The notes beneath the pieces were generated by a model. It worked only from the letters and a program-made list of their open reading frames with translations, did not search any database and had not been told where the DNA came from. A stretch of 9,409 nt of DNA from Bacillota bacterium (GTDB lineage: Bacteria > Bacillota > Clostridia > Oscillospirales > Ruminococcaceae), in assembly GCA_023431215.1 (NCBI GenBank), contig JAEYXR010000134.1:1-9409 (forward strand), read 5' to 3'. This document shows positions 1 to 6,114 of this stretch, piece after piece. How positions within the stretch are numbered: the first letter of the stretch is position 1; every line of letters begins with the position of its first letter. The position numbers were made by a program, and so were the translations under genes.

Positions 1-469
1 GATCATAGGCGGTAAAAACCATGTCAACCAATTCTTGTACCATGTTGGGAGCAAAAACCAAAACATGAAAATCTCCATGGCCCAGTGCACGGGTAGCCTG
101 CCAGTAGTCTGCCTGAGAGGGTTGAATACCACCCAGTCCGGGACCGCCACGCTGCACATTAATGATTAAACAAGGCAGGTCGCTGCCTGCAATGTAGGAA
201 ATTCCTTCAGTTTTAAGTGAAATACCAGGGGAGGAAGAGGATGTTAAAACTCTTGCTCCTGCAGCAGCTGCACCCAAGACCATATTGATGGCAGAAACTT
301 CTGACTCTGCCTGAAGATATGTACCACCAATCTTTGGCATTTTTTTGGACATATACGCTGCCAGTTCGGTCTGGGGGGTAATGGGATAACCAAAGAAATG
401 ACGGCAACCCGCACGAATAGCAGCTTCCGCCAGAGCTTCATTGCCCTTCATTAGTACTCTGTCTGTCAT
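1..469 (-). CDS. vorB: 2-oxoacid:ferredoxin oxidoreductase, alpha-type subunit (VorB/KorA family), N-terminal 156 residues
   Basis: This is the N-terminal part of the pyrimidine-binding (alpha) subunit of a thiamine-diphosphate, ferredoxin-dependent 2-oxoacid oxidoreductase, which converts branched-chain or other 2-oxoacids plus CoA to acyl-CoA, CO2 and reduced ferredoxin. The reading frame is open from ATG at 469 to the window edge. Family landmarks are GYPITPQTE (27-35), AESEVSAINM (54-63), the serine run TSSSSPG (76-82), and VQRGGPGLGG..PSQADY (105-122), the usual VorB/KorA signature. It starts 14 nt after vorD; a GAGGT SD overlaps the vorD stop, and the ATG and TTG just upstream are out of frame. 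The thiamine-binding beta and the gamma subunits would be expected beyond the left edge. Choice of valine-type over 2-oxoglutarate-type substrate is by resemblance only. Truncated by the window, not broken. Confidence 0.93.
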   Translation of the reverse strand, partial: MTDRVLMKGNEALAEAAIRAGCRHFFGYPITPQTELAAYMSKKMPKIGGTYLQAESEVSAINMVLGAAAAGARVLTSSSSPGISLKTEGISYIAGSDLPCLIINVQRGGPGLGGIQPSQADYWQATRALGHGDFHVLVFAPNMVQELVDMVFTAYD

Positions 470-483
470 GGCTTCATCAAACC

Positions 484-690
484 TCACTTTTCTACGGTAA
501 TGGCGCTGTCGGGGCACATAATGCCACACATTGCGCAACCAATACAGCTGCTCTCATCGGTGAGCACTGCAGGATTATAACCTTTGGCGTTAATTCGGTC
601 AATATCCAGTTTTAAAATCTTTTTGGGACATACATGAAAACATAGCCCACAGCCCTTGCAGACCTTTTCGTCTATCATCACTTTTGCCAT
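484..690 (-). CDS. vorD: 2x[4Fe-4S] ferredoxin-type delta subunit of the 2-oxoacid oxidoreductase
   Basis: A 68-residue bacterial-type ferredoxin that should carry electrons from the thiamine/2-oxoacid centre of the oxidoreductase to free ferredoxin. It shows two complete CxxCxxCxxxCP cluster motifs: Cys11, 14, 17, 21 followed by Pro22, and Cys49, 52, 55, 59 followed by Pro60. The intervening segment GYNPAVL is typical of the VorD/KorD subunit rather than of free clostridial ferredoxin, which is shorter with closer-spaced motifs. The start ATG is preceded by a purine-rich SD region (AGGAAAGGACGAGGG). It is cotranscribed with vorB, 14 nt downstream. The order delta-alpha is standard for four-subunit enzymes of this family. 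Confidence 0.93.
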   Translation of the reverse strand: MAKVMIDEKVCKGCGLCFHVCPKKILKLDIDRINAKGYNPAVLTDESSCIGCAMCGIMCPDSAITVEK

Positions 691-768
691 ATTCCCTCGT
701 CCTTTCCTATTGGTTTCTTTCAGTATAAAAAGCTTTTTTTATAGCTTTGTATGCGTTTATATTTATCT

Positions 769-796
769 AACAGTTACCATCCGCATCATAACCGTT
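769..796 (-). other. short inverted repeat between the ATPase gene and vorD
   Basis: The arms AACAGTTA (769-776) and TAACCGTT (789-796) pair as 8 bp with one G-U wobble in minus-strand RNA around a 12-nt loop. It lies just after the ATPase stop codon. There is no T-tract after it, so it is not a convincing terminator; it could be an mRNA processing or stability element, an operator, or chance. Confidence 0.3.
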
Positions 797-808
797 CCAA
801 AAGCCCAT

Positions 809-1468
809 TTACCAAGGTGCTTTTACATAAATTGAAATTGGCAATGTGTCTCCCGTTATTCCATCAGCTAAATCCTTGCGGACTGAGGTAAATAAAACCG
901 GAATACCTGTTTCTGCCGATACCTTACGAAGGTACGTGTGCGATTTCTCAACCACCTCAGCAGTAGTTTCTGGTCCCAGATTCGTATTGTTCACCAAATA
1001 GCTGACCTTCATCCGGGAGCTTGCTTCAACCGCTCTAAGCAATTGAATTTCTTCTTCTACTTCTTCAGTAAGATAGCGACAACGGTTAATTACATATAAC
1101 ATGGTATATCCCTGTTGCTCCATTAGTTGGGAGTAGCCACCCAGTGCTACCGCACCTGCATCATCTCCCCCAACATCCACCACCACGGTCTGGTGCTCAT
1201 TTTGCAAAGCGGCTCTAAGAACTGGGGGCAGCACGGGAATATCTAAATTGGTGTTTGCATATTGCGGGCATACCAAATCAATATTGTGCTCTTTCATAAG
1301 CTCCCTAAAATCTGCAGTGCGAAAATAGGGGTTAACAATATCCAAATCAGAAACCGTAACTTGCTTGCCTAGCCGGGCAAGCAATAAGGCAAGATTTACT
1401 GACAGGTTGGTTTTACCGCTGCCATAGTGCCCACAAACTACTACGATGCGCTTTAAATTTAGTTTCAT
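809..1468 (-). CDS. P-loop ATPase (MinD/CobQ-like fold) linked to the 2-oxoacid oxidoreductase genes
   Basis: A 219-residue cytoplasmic nucleotide-binding protein of the SIMIBI/ParA-like type. Visible motifs are Walker A GHYGSGKT (13-20), SDLDIVNPYFR (40-50) with an Asp pair at 41 and 43 typical of the MinD/CobQ fold, and a Walker B-like strand TVVVDVGGDDAG (94-105). NNTN (160-163) is a possible base-contact loop. The deviant signature Lys of true MinD/ParA/Mrp (KGGxGKT) is replaced by His14, so a membrane or DNA partitioning role is not supported. The frame is open to 1627, but that extension crosses the spo0A terminator and this gene's own promoter; ATG at 1468 has an AAAGGA SD. The gene is followed after 118 nt by vorD-vorB, suggesting a role in assembly or regulation of the oxidoreductase. 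Exact function unknown. Confidence 0.85.
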   Translation of the reverse strand: MKLNLKRIVVVCGHYGSGKTNLSVNLALLLARLGKQVTVSDLDIVNPYFRTADFRELMKEHNIDLVCPQYANTNLDIPVLPPVLRAALQNEHQTVVVDVGGDDAGAVALGGYSQLMEQQGYTMLYVINRCRYLTEEVEEEIQLLRAVEASSRMKVSYLVNNTNLGPETTAEVVEKSHTYLRKVSAETGIPVLFTSVRKDLADGITGDTLPISIYVKAPW

Positions 1469-1492
1469 GGTAATATTTCCTTTATTTGTAAT

Positions 1493-1552
1493 AGCCAAAA
1501 AGGCAAAACAATTTTTTGGGGTGTTAAATAGTATTATAGCACCTTTTTGGCT
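1493..1552. repeat. perfect 11-bp inverted repeat straddling the ATPase promoter
   Basis: AGCCAAAAAGG (1493-1503) and CCTTTTTGGCT (1542-1552) are exact reverse complements 38 nt apart. On the minus strand one copy fills the -35/-10 spacer and the other sits about 25 nt into the leader. The spacing (49 bp copy to copy, nearly five helical turns) would suit a dimeric repressor binding both half-sites. It cannot be a terminator because one arm lies upstream of the start point. The repeat is certain; an operator function is inference. Confidence 0.6.
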
Positions 1553-1561
1553 TTCACACAA
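1533..1561 (-). promoter_or_regulatory. sigma-A-type promoter of the ATPase (-vorDB) unit
   Basis: On the minus strand, TTGTGT (-35, 1561-1556) is followed by a 17-bp spacer and a perfect TATAAT (-10, 1538-1533). Transcription would start near 1526, about 57 nt ahead of the ATG at 1468. It lies downstream of the spo0A terminator, so this block is an independent transcription unit. An 11-bp inverted repeat straddles it (see separate entry). Confidence 0.8.
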
Positions 1562-1587
1562 CAAAGCGCTAAAGGAATATATGTAGA

Positions 1588-1632
1588 AAAAAGTGCAACA
1601 GCACCTTTGTTTTTGGTACTGTTGCACTTTTT
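1588..1632 (-). terminator. rho-independent terminator after spo0A (sequence symmetric for both strands)
   Basis: The arms GTGCAACAG (1593-1601) and CTGTTGCAC (1619-1627) form a 9-bp stem, prolonged inward by ACC/GGT after one mismatch and outward by a run of A:T pairs. On the minus strand the stem ends in six T residues (1592-1587). It lies about 40 nt past the spo0A stop and in front of the ATPase promoter, where a spo0A terminator belongs. Confidence 0.85.
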
Positions 1633-1673
1633 CATCATTTTTTAGTGTTTTTAGTAGGTAGTGAAAGCATTGC

Positions 1674-2462
1674 TTACATCATTCCGGCAGATTTTTGTTC
1701 CAGTCTAATTTTATCGGCAATCATTGCAATAAATTCCGAATTGGTCGGCTTACCGCGAAGATTATGAATGGTGTATCCGAAATAGGAATTCAAAATATCC
1801 ACATCACCGCGATCCCATGCAACCTCTATTGCATGACGAATGGCACGTTCTACACGAGAAGATGTTGTCCCATTTTGCTTGGCAACCGCAGGGTACAAAA
1901 TTTTTGTAATTCCGTTAATAACCTCTGGCTGATTTACCGCCAAAATAATGGAGTCTCTTACATACTGATAACCCTTAATGTGGGCAGGAACACCAATTTC
2001 AAGAATGATATCGGTGACGATACTTTCAAGACTTTTAAAATTGTTTGTTCTTGTCGTTTCTTGGCGTCCGCGGGTCTGAGTGGGGTTAAATCCTGCAAAA
2101 AATTCCACCCGGTCTGCAAGAACTTTGGGGTCAAAAGGTTTGTTGAAGTGGTAGCTAGCACCTAGTCTCATCAGTTCATTCTGAAAAAAAGGATGGTCAA
2201 CGGTTGACGATGTAATCAGCACCGGCTTAGGAGAGAAATCTTCCTGTGCCACTGCCGACACCACGCCCATAGCGTCGATAGATGTCATGAATACATCCAT
2301 CACAACCACTGCAGGGGACTTTTCTCTAATGAGACGAAGCACTTCTTCCCCATCCTTTTTGCAGACCAGGGTCTCAAAACCCTTTGCAGATAACGCCGAC
2401 GCGCATCGCTCGCAAAATTCTTTGTTATCATCTGCAAGAAGCATCAGTTTTCGGTTGTTCAC
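1674..2462 (-). CDS. spo0A: Spo0A, master response regulator of sporulation
   Basis: A 262-residue DNA-binding response regulator that, when phosphorylated, commits the cell to sporulation. The receiver domain (about 4-125) has the acidic pocket Asp11-Asp12, the phospho-acceptor Asp56 in VVVMDVFM (same number as in Bacillus subtilis), Thr84 in VLITSS and Lys108 in NKPF. The C-terminal effector domain carries the nearly invariant recognition segment SRVERAIRHAIEVAWDRG and the tail KPTNSEFIAMIADK(I)RLE of Spo0A proteins. The start is GTG at 2462, with AGGAGG seven nt upstream; a longer open frame to 2498 would run over this SD. It follows spoIVB by 123 nt, the conserved spoIVB-spo0A order of spore formers. 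Length matches the family (about 260-270). Confidence 0.98.
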   Translation of the reverse strand: MNNRKLMLLADDNKEFCERCASALSAKGFETLVCKKDGEEVLRLIREKSPAVVVMDVFMTSIDAMGVVSAVAQEDFSPKPVLITSSTVDHPFFQNELMRLGASYHFNKPFDPKVLADRVEFFAGFNPTQTRGRQETTRTNNFKSLESIVTDIILEIGVPAHIKGYQYVRDSIILAVNQPEVINGITKILYPAVAKQNGTTSSRVERAIRHAIEVAWDRGDVDILNSYFGYTIHNLRGKPTNSEFIAMIADKIRLEQKSAGMM

Positions 2463-2469
2463 TAAAATT

Positions 2470-2475
2470 CCTCCT
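2470..2475 (-). promoter_or_regulatory. strong SD that fixes the GTG start of spo0A
   Basis: AGGAGG on the minus strand, seven nt ahead of GTG at 2462. The alternative ATG at 2498 has no comparable site and would place this SD inside the gene. Confidence 0.9.
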
Positions 2476-2503
2476 AAAACACAAATTAAACCTCTCACAG
2501 ATT

Positions 2504-2532
2504 ATCATAATTTGGATATATTTACAAGGCAA
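2504..2532 (-). promoter_or_regulatory. probable sigma-A promoter of spo0A
   Basis: TTGCCT (2532-2527), 17-bp spacer, TATGAT (2509-2504) on the minus strand: 4/6 and 5/6 matches to the vegetative consensus, in the 123-nt gap between spoIVB and spo0A. An overlapping GATAAT is a second possible -10. I could not identify a convincing sigma-H promoter here. Confidence 0.55.
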
Positions 2533-2574
2533 TTGCCGTCGAATTATGAATTTTCTGGAAATTTCTTTTCGCAT

Positions 2575-2584
2575 TTTTTCGACA
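2575..2584 (-). promoter_or_regulatory. 0A box upstream of spo0A (autoregulation site)
   Basis: Minus strand TGTCGAAAAA contains the full Spo0A-binding core TGTCGAA. It begins immediately after the spoIVB stop codon and lies about 66 bp upstream of the predicted -10, where phosphorylated Spo0A could regulate its own gene. A one-mismatch copy, CGTCGAA, sits at 2537-2543 on the other strand, just upstream of the -35. Confidence 0.75.
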
Positions 2585-2585
2585 T

Positions 2586-3818
2586 TCAGGAGGCGTTATG
2601 CACAATAGGAACCGCTGTTTTTGCATTGTTCTGAATATTTTCGGCAAAAATACCAAATCCACGTGTAGGATCATTGACAAATACGTGTGTAACAGAGCCC
2701 ACTAGCATACCATTTTGAATAATAGGGCTACCACTCATACCTTGTACGATACCACCGGTTTTTTCCAAAAGAGTTTTATCTGTGACATGAATCACCAAGT
2801 TTTGGCCTTTTCCATTCTCTCCCACCAAAACTTTTTCAATTTCAATTTCATACTCTTGTGGTGTTTTACCATTAATTGTAGTTAAAATTGTCGCTTTACC
2901 GGTTTCTACTTCATAACCCATTGCAACTGGCATTAAAACACCGGAATGTGAAAAAACAGCTTTACTATTGCCATATACCCCGGTTGATGTGTTGGCAAGC
3001 AGTTCACCTATGGGTGCACCTTCTGAAAATTTACCTTTTAATTCTCCTGGAGTGCCCGCTACCCCCTTTTTATATCCAGTAATTTCTGCATCAACTATTT
3101 GTCCGTTGGCGAGGGGCATAATATCTCCTGTATCAACATCACAAACCGCATGGCCCAAACCTGTAAAAAGCCCGCTGTTGGGATCATAATAGGTCATCGT
3201 ACCAATACCAGCGGAACTGTCTCTTACCCAGACTCCTACCCGATATTTTTCATCTCCACCAGATTTAACAGGCTTCAGCACTGCAGAAAACATCCTATTA
3301 TTTCGTCTTGCTTGTACTTGTAACGGCTGCCCGCCGCTGTCTTCAACAATTTTACCAAACTGCTCGTTTGTAACCAGCTTAACCCCGTTTATTTTCTCCA
3401 GAATATCGCCAACTTTAAGTCCGGAATCTCTTGCGGGATTCACCCTTCCGCCTTGATAAGGAATGTCGCTCATTCCAACTATCATTAAGCCATCTGTAAA
3501 CATTTTAATGCCAAAAGGTGTTCCGCAAACCTGAACCATCTTACGGTTAACCACATTAACTTCCACAGTCTTAACTTGTATGGCACCCAACAATTTTAGG
3601 TCCATACGATAACTGTTTCCCGGACTTGCATATACTTGAGGTTCTGTGCTTTGAGACTTATATTTCATAGCCAAAGCTGGGTAGCGAATCGTTATTTCTT
3701 CCCCAGCTACCACAGAATAACTGTCAGGCAGCTGCGCGTTCATATATAATGCAAGCACCAGCACTGCGACAATCATACAATTCACAATGCATGCCGCACA
3801 TTTTACAATTTTTTTCAA
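2586..3818 (-). CDS. spoIVB: SpoIVB, stage IV sporulation serine peptidase (S55) with PDZ domain
   Basis: A 410-residue protease made in the forespore and secreted across its inner membrane; in Bacillus it cleaves SpoIVFA and so triggers pro-sigma-K processing in the mother cell. The N-terminus has a single membrane anchor (about 10-29). A PDZ domain covers about 98-184, with GLKVGDILEKING (133-145) as the core. The peptidase domain shows His223 in GLGHAVCDVDTGD, Asp347 in VTDKTLL and Ser362 in GIVQGMSGSPI; the Asp-Ser distance of 15 equals that of B. subtilis Asp363/Ser378. The start is the rare codon TTG, ten nt after AAGGAG (3829-3834); the nearby ATGs are out of frame. The targets SpoIVFA/FB cannot be seen here and are missing in many Clostridia. 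No convincing sigma-G promoter was found in the 141 nt upstream, so read-through from the ger operon is possible. Confidence 0.96.
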   Translation of the reverse strand: MKKIVKCAACIVNCMIVAVLVLALYMNAQLPDSYSVVAGEEITIRYPALAMKYKSQSTEPQVYASPGNSYRMDLKLLGAIQVKTVEVNVVNRKMVQVCGTPFGIKMFTDGLMIVGMSDIPYQGGRVNPARDSGLKVGDILEKINGVKLVTNEQFGKIVEDSGGQPLQVQARRNNRMFSAVLKPVKSGGDEKYRVGVWVRDSSAGIGTMTYYDPNSGLFTGLGHAVCDVDTGDIMPLANGQIVDAEITGYKKGVAGTPGELKGKFSEGAPIGELLANTSTGVYGNSKAVFSHSGVLMPVAMGYEVETGKATILTTINGKTPQEYEIEIEKVLVGENGKGQNLVIHVTDKTLLEKTGGIVQGMSGSPIIQNGMLVGSVTHVFVNDPTRGFGIFAENIQNNAKTAVPIVHNAS

Positions 3819-3828
3819 AAAGAATCAT

Positions 3829-3834
3829 CTCCTT
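3829..3834 (-). promoter_or_regulatory. SD supporting a TTG start for spoIVB
   Basis: AAGGAG on the minus strand, ten nt before TTG at 3818. An ATG lies directly after the SD but is out of frame with SpoIVB, and the first in-frame ATG is codon 15, which would delete half of the membrane anchor. Confidence 0.7.
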
Positions 3835-3959
3835 CTTCATTAATTTGTGTCGGGAGAAGATCTTTATTTAAGCCAAAATCATCAAACTTTTTGGTGCTCT
3901 CTGCTATGGCGAAATTTTTCTTAAAAATCCCGAATTTTTAGGAATCCACCAGTTTCCGC

Positions 3960-5039
3960 TTATACAATCAAACGGCGTTTATCCTCAATCTTTACATTTG
4001 CAACTATTTTGTACTCAGCGTTTTCCAAATATTCCGGCCAGTTTTTTTCAAATGCCTGCCAGGTATTGAATTTTAAAATAGAACAAATTTTTCCAAAGGA
4101 AAATATATCCGCTGATTTTAATTGGACAATATTTGCAATAGTATAGTCAAATTCTTTCAAAACTTTTTCCTCCAATGCGGATCTTGCCATATCAGCTGTT
4201 TGTTGCAGCTTATTGCCGGAACCGGGTAGATTAAGATAGTATCCTTTTAGTGTTACAGTAACCATAAAATTGGGAGCACCGTTTTTTACATCACAATTTA
4301 CTTTTACAGATCCTTGTTCCAGCTGGATATCACATGTTTCTGCACCGCATTGCAAAGTAAGAACAGGCGTTTGTTTTGCAAAAATTTGAAAAGGCAGTGT
4401 TTCCATTTCATCAATATCTATAGAAACCAGTTGCTGTTCTCCCAAAAGCATCGCTCCACCAAATCGGCATTTATCCTCTTCAAGCTTTGCAATTGGTACG
4501 GCTCCCCCTAATCCCACCGTTTGCAAAGTATTGAGGGCATCTTTTACCGTATAGCCCATTTCTTCCCAGCGGCCGTTTTCACCCAGAATATCACTCAACT
4601 GCTGTCCTACCGACCATTCTTCCGAGTTTTTATTTTCTAAGATTGAACCACCCAAAACCAGTAATGTAGCAGGGCGAACACGCCCATCACTATTAACATC
4701 CTTCAATAGCTTTAAAAGAGCTTGCCTATCAATAGTACTGTCAACGATGAGGCAGTTGACACTGTCCAAATATAGTCCACTTTCAGATTCCGATTCTAAA
4801 TCCTGCATCGCTTCTTCATAGGTTCTGCCTTCACCTTGATACAGTCCATAGGTCTGCTTCTCCGTATCTGCCATGCGCATTCTGTATTCGGCTGTGACAA
4901 TCCATCCATCTTCTGCTTCTTTCAGCTCTACTGCCGTTACCATAGCTCTCATACTTACACGCTGAGGCATACATCCGGTAAGTGTAAAGAGTAAAGAAAT
5001 GCCCAATGCAAACATATAGCTTATGCTTTTACGTGTCAT
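3960..5039 (-). CDS. gerC: GerC-family spore germination lipoprotein (Ger(x)C)
   Basis: A 359-residue lipoprotein subunit of a Ger-type germinant receptor, expected on the outer face of the spore inner membrane. It has a lipoprotein signal peptide with a lipobox LTGC (20-23), so Cys23 should be lipidated after cleavage. The rest is soluble: an N-terminal domain about 25-200 (with GEGRTYEEAMQDLE near 70-83) and a C-terminal GerAC domain to the end, including the family-like stretch AFEKNWPEYLENAEYKIVANVKI near 330-352. Its ATG overlaps the gerB stop (ATGA, 5036-5039), so translation is probably coupled. Sequence divergence is high in this family; the lipobox and position after gerB make the call. 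The germinant recognised cannot be deduced. The symbol is used in the generic sense of the C subunit. Confidence 0.9.
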   Translation of the reverse strand: MTRKSISYMFALGISLLFTLTGCMPQRVSMRAMVTAVELKEAEDGWIVTAEYRMRMADTEKQTYGLYQGEGRTYEEAMQDLESESESGLYLDSVNCLIVDSTIDRQALLKLLKDVNSDGRVRPATLLVLGGSILENKNSEEWSVGQQLSDILGENGRWEEMGYTVKDALNTLQTVGLGGAVPIAKLEEDKCRFGGAMLLGEQQLVSIDIDEMETLPFQIFAKQTPVLTLQCGAETCDIQLEQGSVKVNCDVKNGAPNFMVTVTLKGYYLNLPGSGNKLQQTADMARSALEEKVLKEFDYTIANIVQLKSADIFSFGKICSILKFNTWQAFEKNWPEYLENAEYKIVANVKIEDKRRLIV

Positions 5040-6106
5040 CGTCTTTTATTCCCCACTTTCCTGGTAAGCCAGCCCACAATTGGAAGCAGTAAAACTCCCA
5101 CAACCGTAATCAGTCCGTAAGAAGCAAGACTATAAATGTTTTCTGCTAATTTTGGAAGAAACAGGCACAAAATTCCAAGTACCAGCATCACGCCAATATT
5201 AAACCAGATGATTACTGCACGGGGTTCCTTTCTCAGCAGTTCACCCCATAGCTCACTTGCCAAAAAAAGATATACCGCCAGCTTGCTGACACCCATTACT
5301 ACCCACAAAGCAATAAAAACAGCATCCAAATGCTGAAAAACCATCAGTCTTGCAAGCGAGGCAGCCTCAAAAACCGGAAATTGCAGGTTTGCACCATACC
5401 CTCCCAGTGCAAACATCAGCATAAAAATAATGCCCTCGGAGGCAACCGCCACAATGCCAATCCACCATCCTGCCAAGGATTTTTGCGGCTGCCCGGTTCC
5501 AACATAAGGTAGCAGCAGCAAAATTGCCACCATTTCAAAGTTCATGGCAAACCCTTGATATATTCCTCTTATTGACTCGTTAATCTGCAAACGCGGGACA
5601 ACAAAGTTCAACCAGCTGTATTCTTTCCATAAGCCCACTACAATAGCAATGACACCTATCAACAGCATTAAACCAAAAATCACAGCTGCCCGAGCAAAAG
5701 ACTCTAGCCCTTGGCTAACTGCAATACCCGACGATAAAACAAATATGGTCATCACCCAAAAAGCCTGACGGAATTCATAAAATACAGAAACCAACAAATG
5801 AGTAAAATTGATGGCTGCCATTACTCCACACAACAAAACCAAAATCCAATAAATTACCACTATTATTGTGTGCATTACTTTAGCCCCTTTACCCTGTATG
5901 AGTAAAGGGGAGCAGCCTCTGTCTGTTTGACAAATTTTAAATGAAAAAAGAATAACCAAGAACTGTAATAGTGCCGAAAAAGGAATTGTAGTAATTGAAA
6001 TGTTGTTGCTGCTCCCCGCCGGCATATATGTCATGACAGTAAACATACGGGAAATAACCAGCAATATCAACAGTTGAAACGGGCTGATTTTTACCTTTTT
6101 CTCCAT
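5036..6106 (-). CDS. gerB: GerB-family spore germination permease (GerAB/APC-like)
   Basis: A 356-residue integral membrane protein, the B subunit of a Ger germinant receptor, related to amino-acid/polyamine transporters and thought to hold the germinant-binding pocket. It begins with the typical KISPFQLLILLVISRMF segment. About ten hydrophobic membrane segments follow, the first near 11-30 and the last near 323-346, with GLESFARAAVIFGLMLLIG near 130-150 matching the family pattern. Length is normal (about 360). The ATG is four nt after AGGTGA, which overlaps the gerA stop; the gap to gerA is only 8 nt and the 3' end overlaps gerC by 4 nt. It is therefore the middle gene of a gerABC operon. 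Confidence 0.94.
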   Translation of the reverse strand: MEKKVKISPFQLLILLVISRMFTVMTYMPAGSSNNISITTIPFSALLQFLVILFSFKICQTDRGCSPLLIQGKGAKVMHTIIVVIYWILVLLCGVMAAINFTHLLVSVFYEFRQAFWVMTIFVLSSGIAVSQGLESFARAAVIFGLMLLIGVIAIVVGLWKEYSWLNFVVPRLQINESIRGIYQGFAMNFEMVAILLLLPYVGTGQPQKSLAGWWIGIVAVASEGIIFMLMFALGGYGANLQFPVFEAASLARLMVFQHLDAVFIALWVVMGVSKLAVYLFLASELWGELLRKEPRAVIIWFNIGVMLVLGILCLFLPKLAENIYSLASYGLITVVGVLLLPIVGWLTRKVGNKRR

Positions 6107-6114
6107 GAAATCAC

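Noticed and set aside
213..441. Two short minus-strand frames near the left edge
   Set aside because: They are out of frame with vorB, whose own frame continues unbroken to the edge with clear family motifs.
1469..1627. N-terminal extension of the ATPase to an ATG at 1627
   Set aside because: The extra 53 codons cross the spo0A terminator and the gene's own TATAAT promoter, and look nothing like a protein domain. The ATG at 1468 has an SD and begins just before the Walker A strand.
1695..2165. Plus-strand open frame of 156 codons inside spo0A
   Set aside because: It is antisense to strongly conserved Spo0A codons, has no SD or family resemblance, and its length is explained by the coding bias of the opposite strand.
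2463..2498. N-terminal extension of Spo0A to an ATG at 2498
   Set aside because: It overlaps the AGGAGG SD and adds residues absent from Spo0A proteins; the GTG start puts the phospho-Asp at position 56, as in B. subtilis.
3903..3909. CATAGCA (minus strand) as a sigma-G -10 for spoIVB
   Set aside because: Two core positions differ and no GMATR-like -35 is found 16-18 bp upstream.
3922..3940. AT-only inverted repeat (TAAAAAT/ATTTTTA) after gerC considered as a terminator
   Set aside because: The stem has no G:C pair and no following T-run on the minus strand, so it would be too weak to call.
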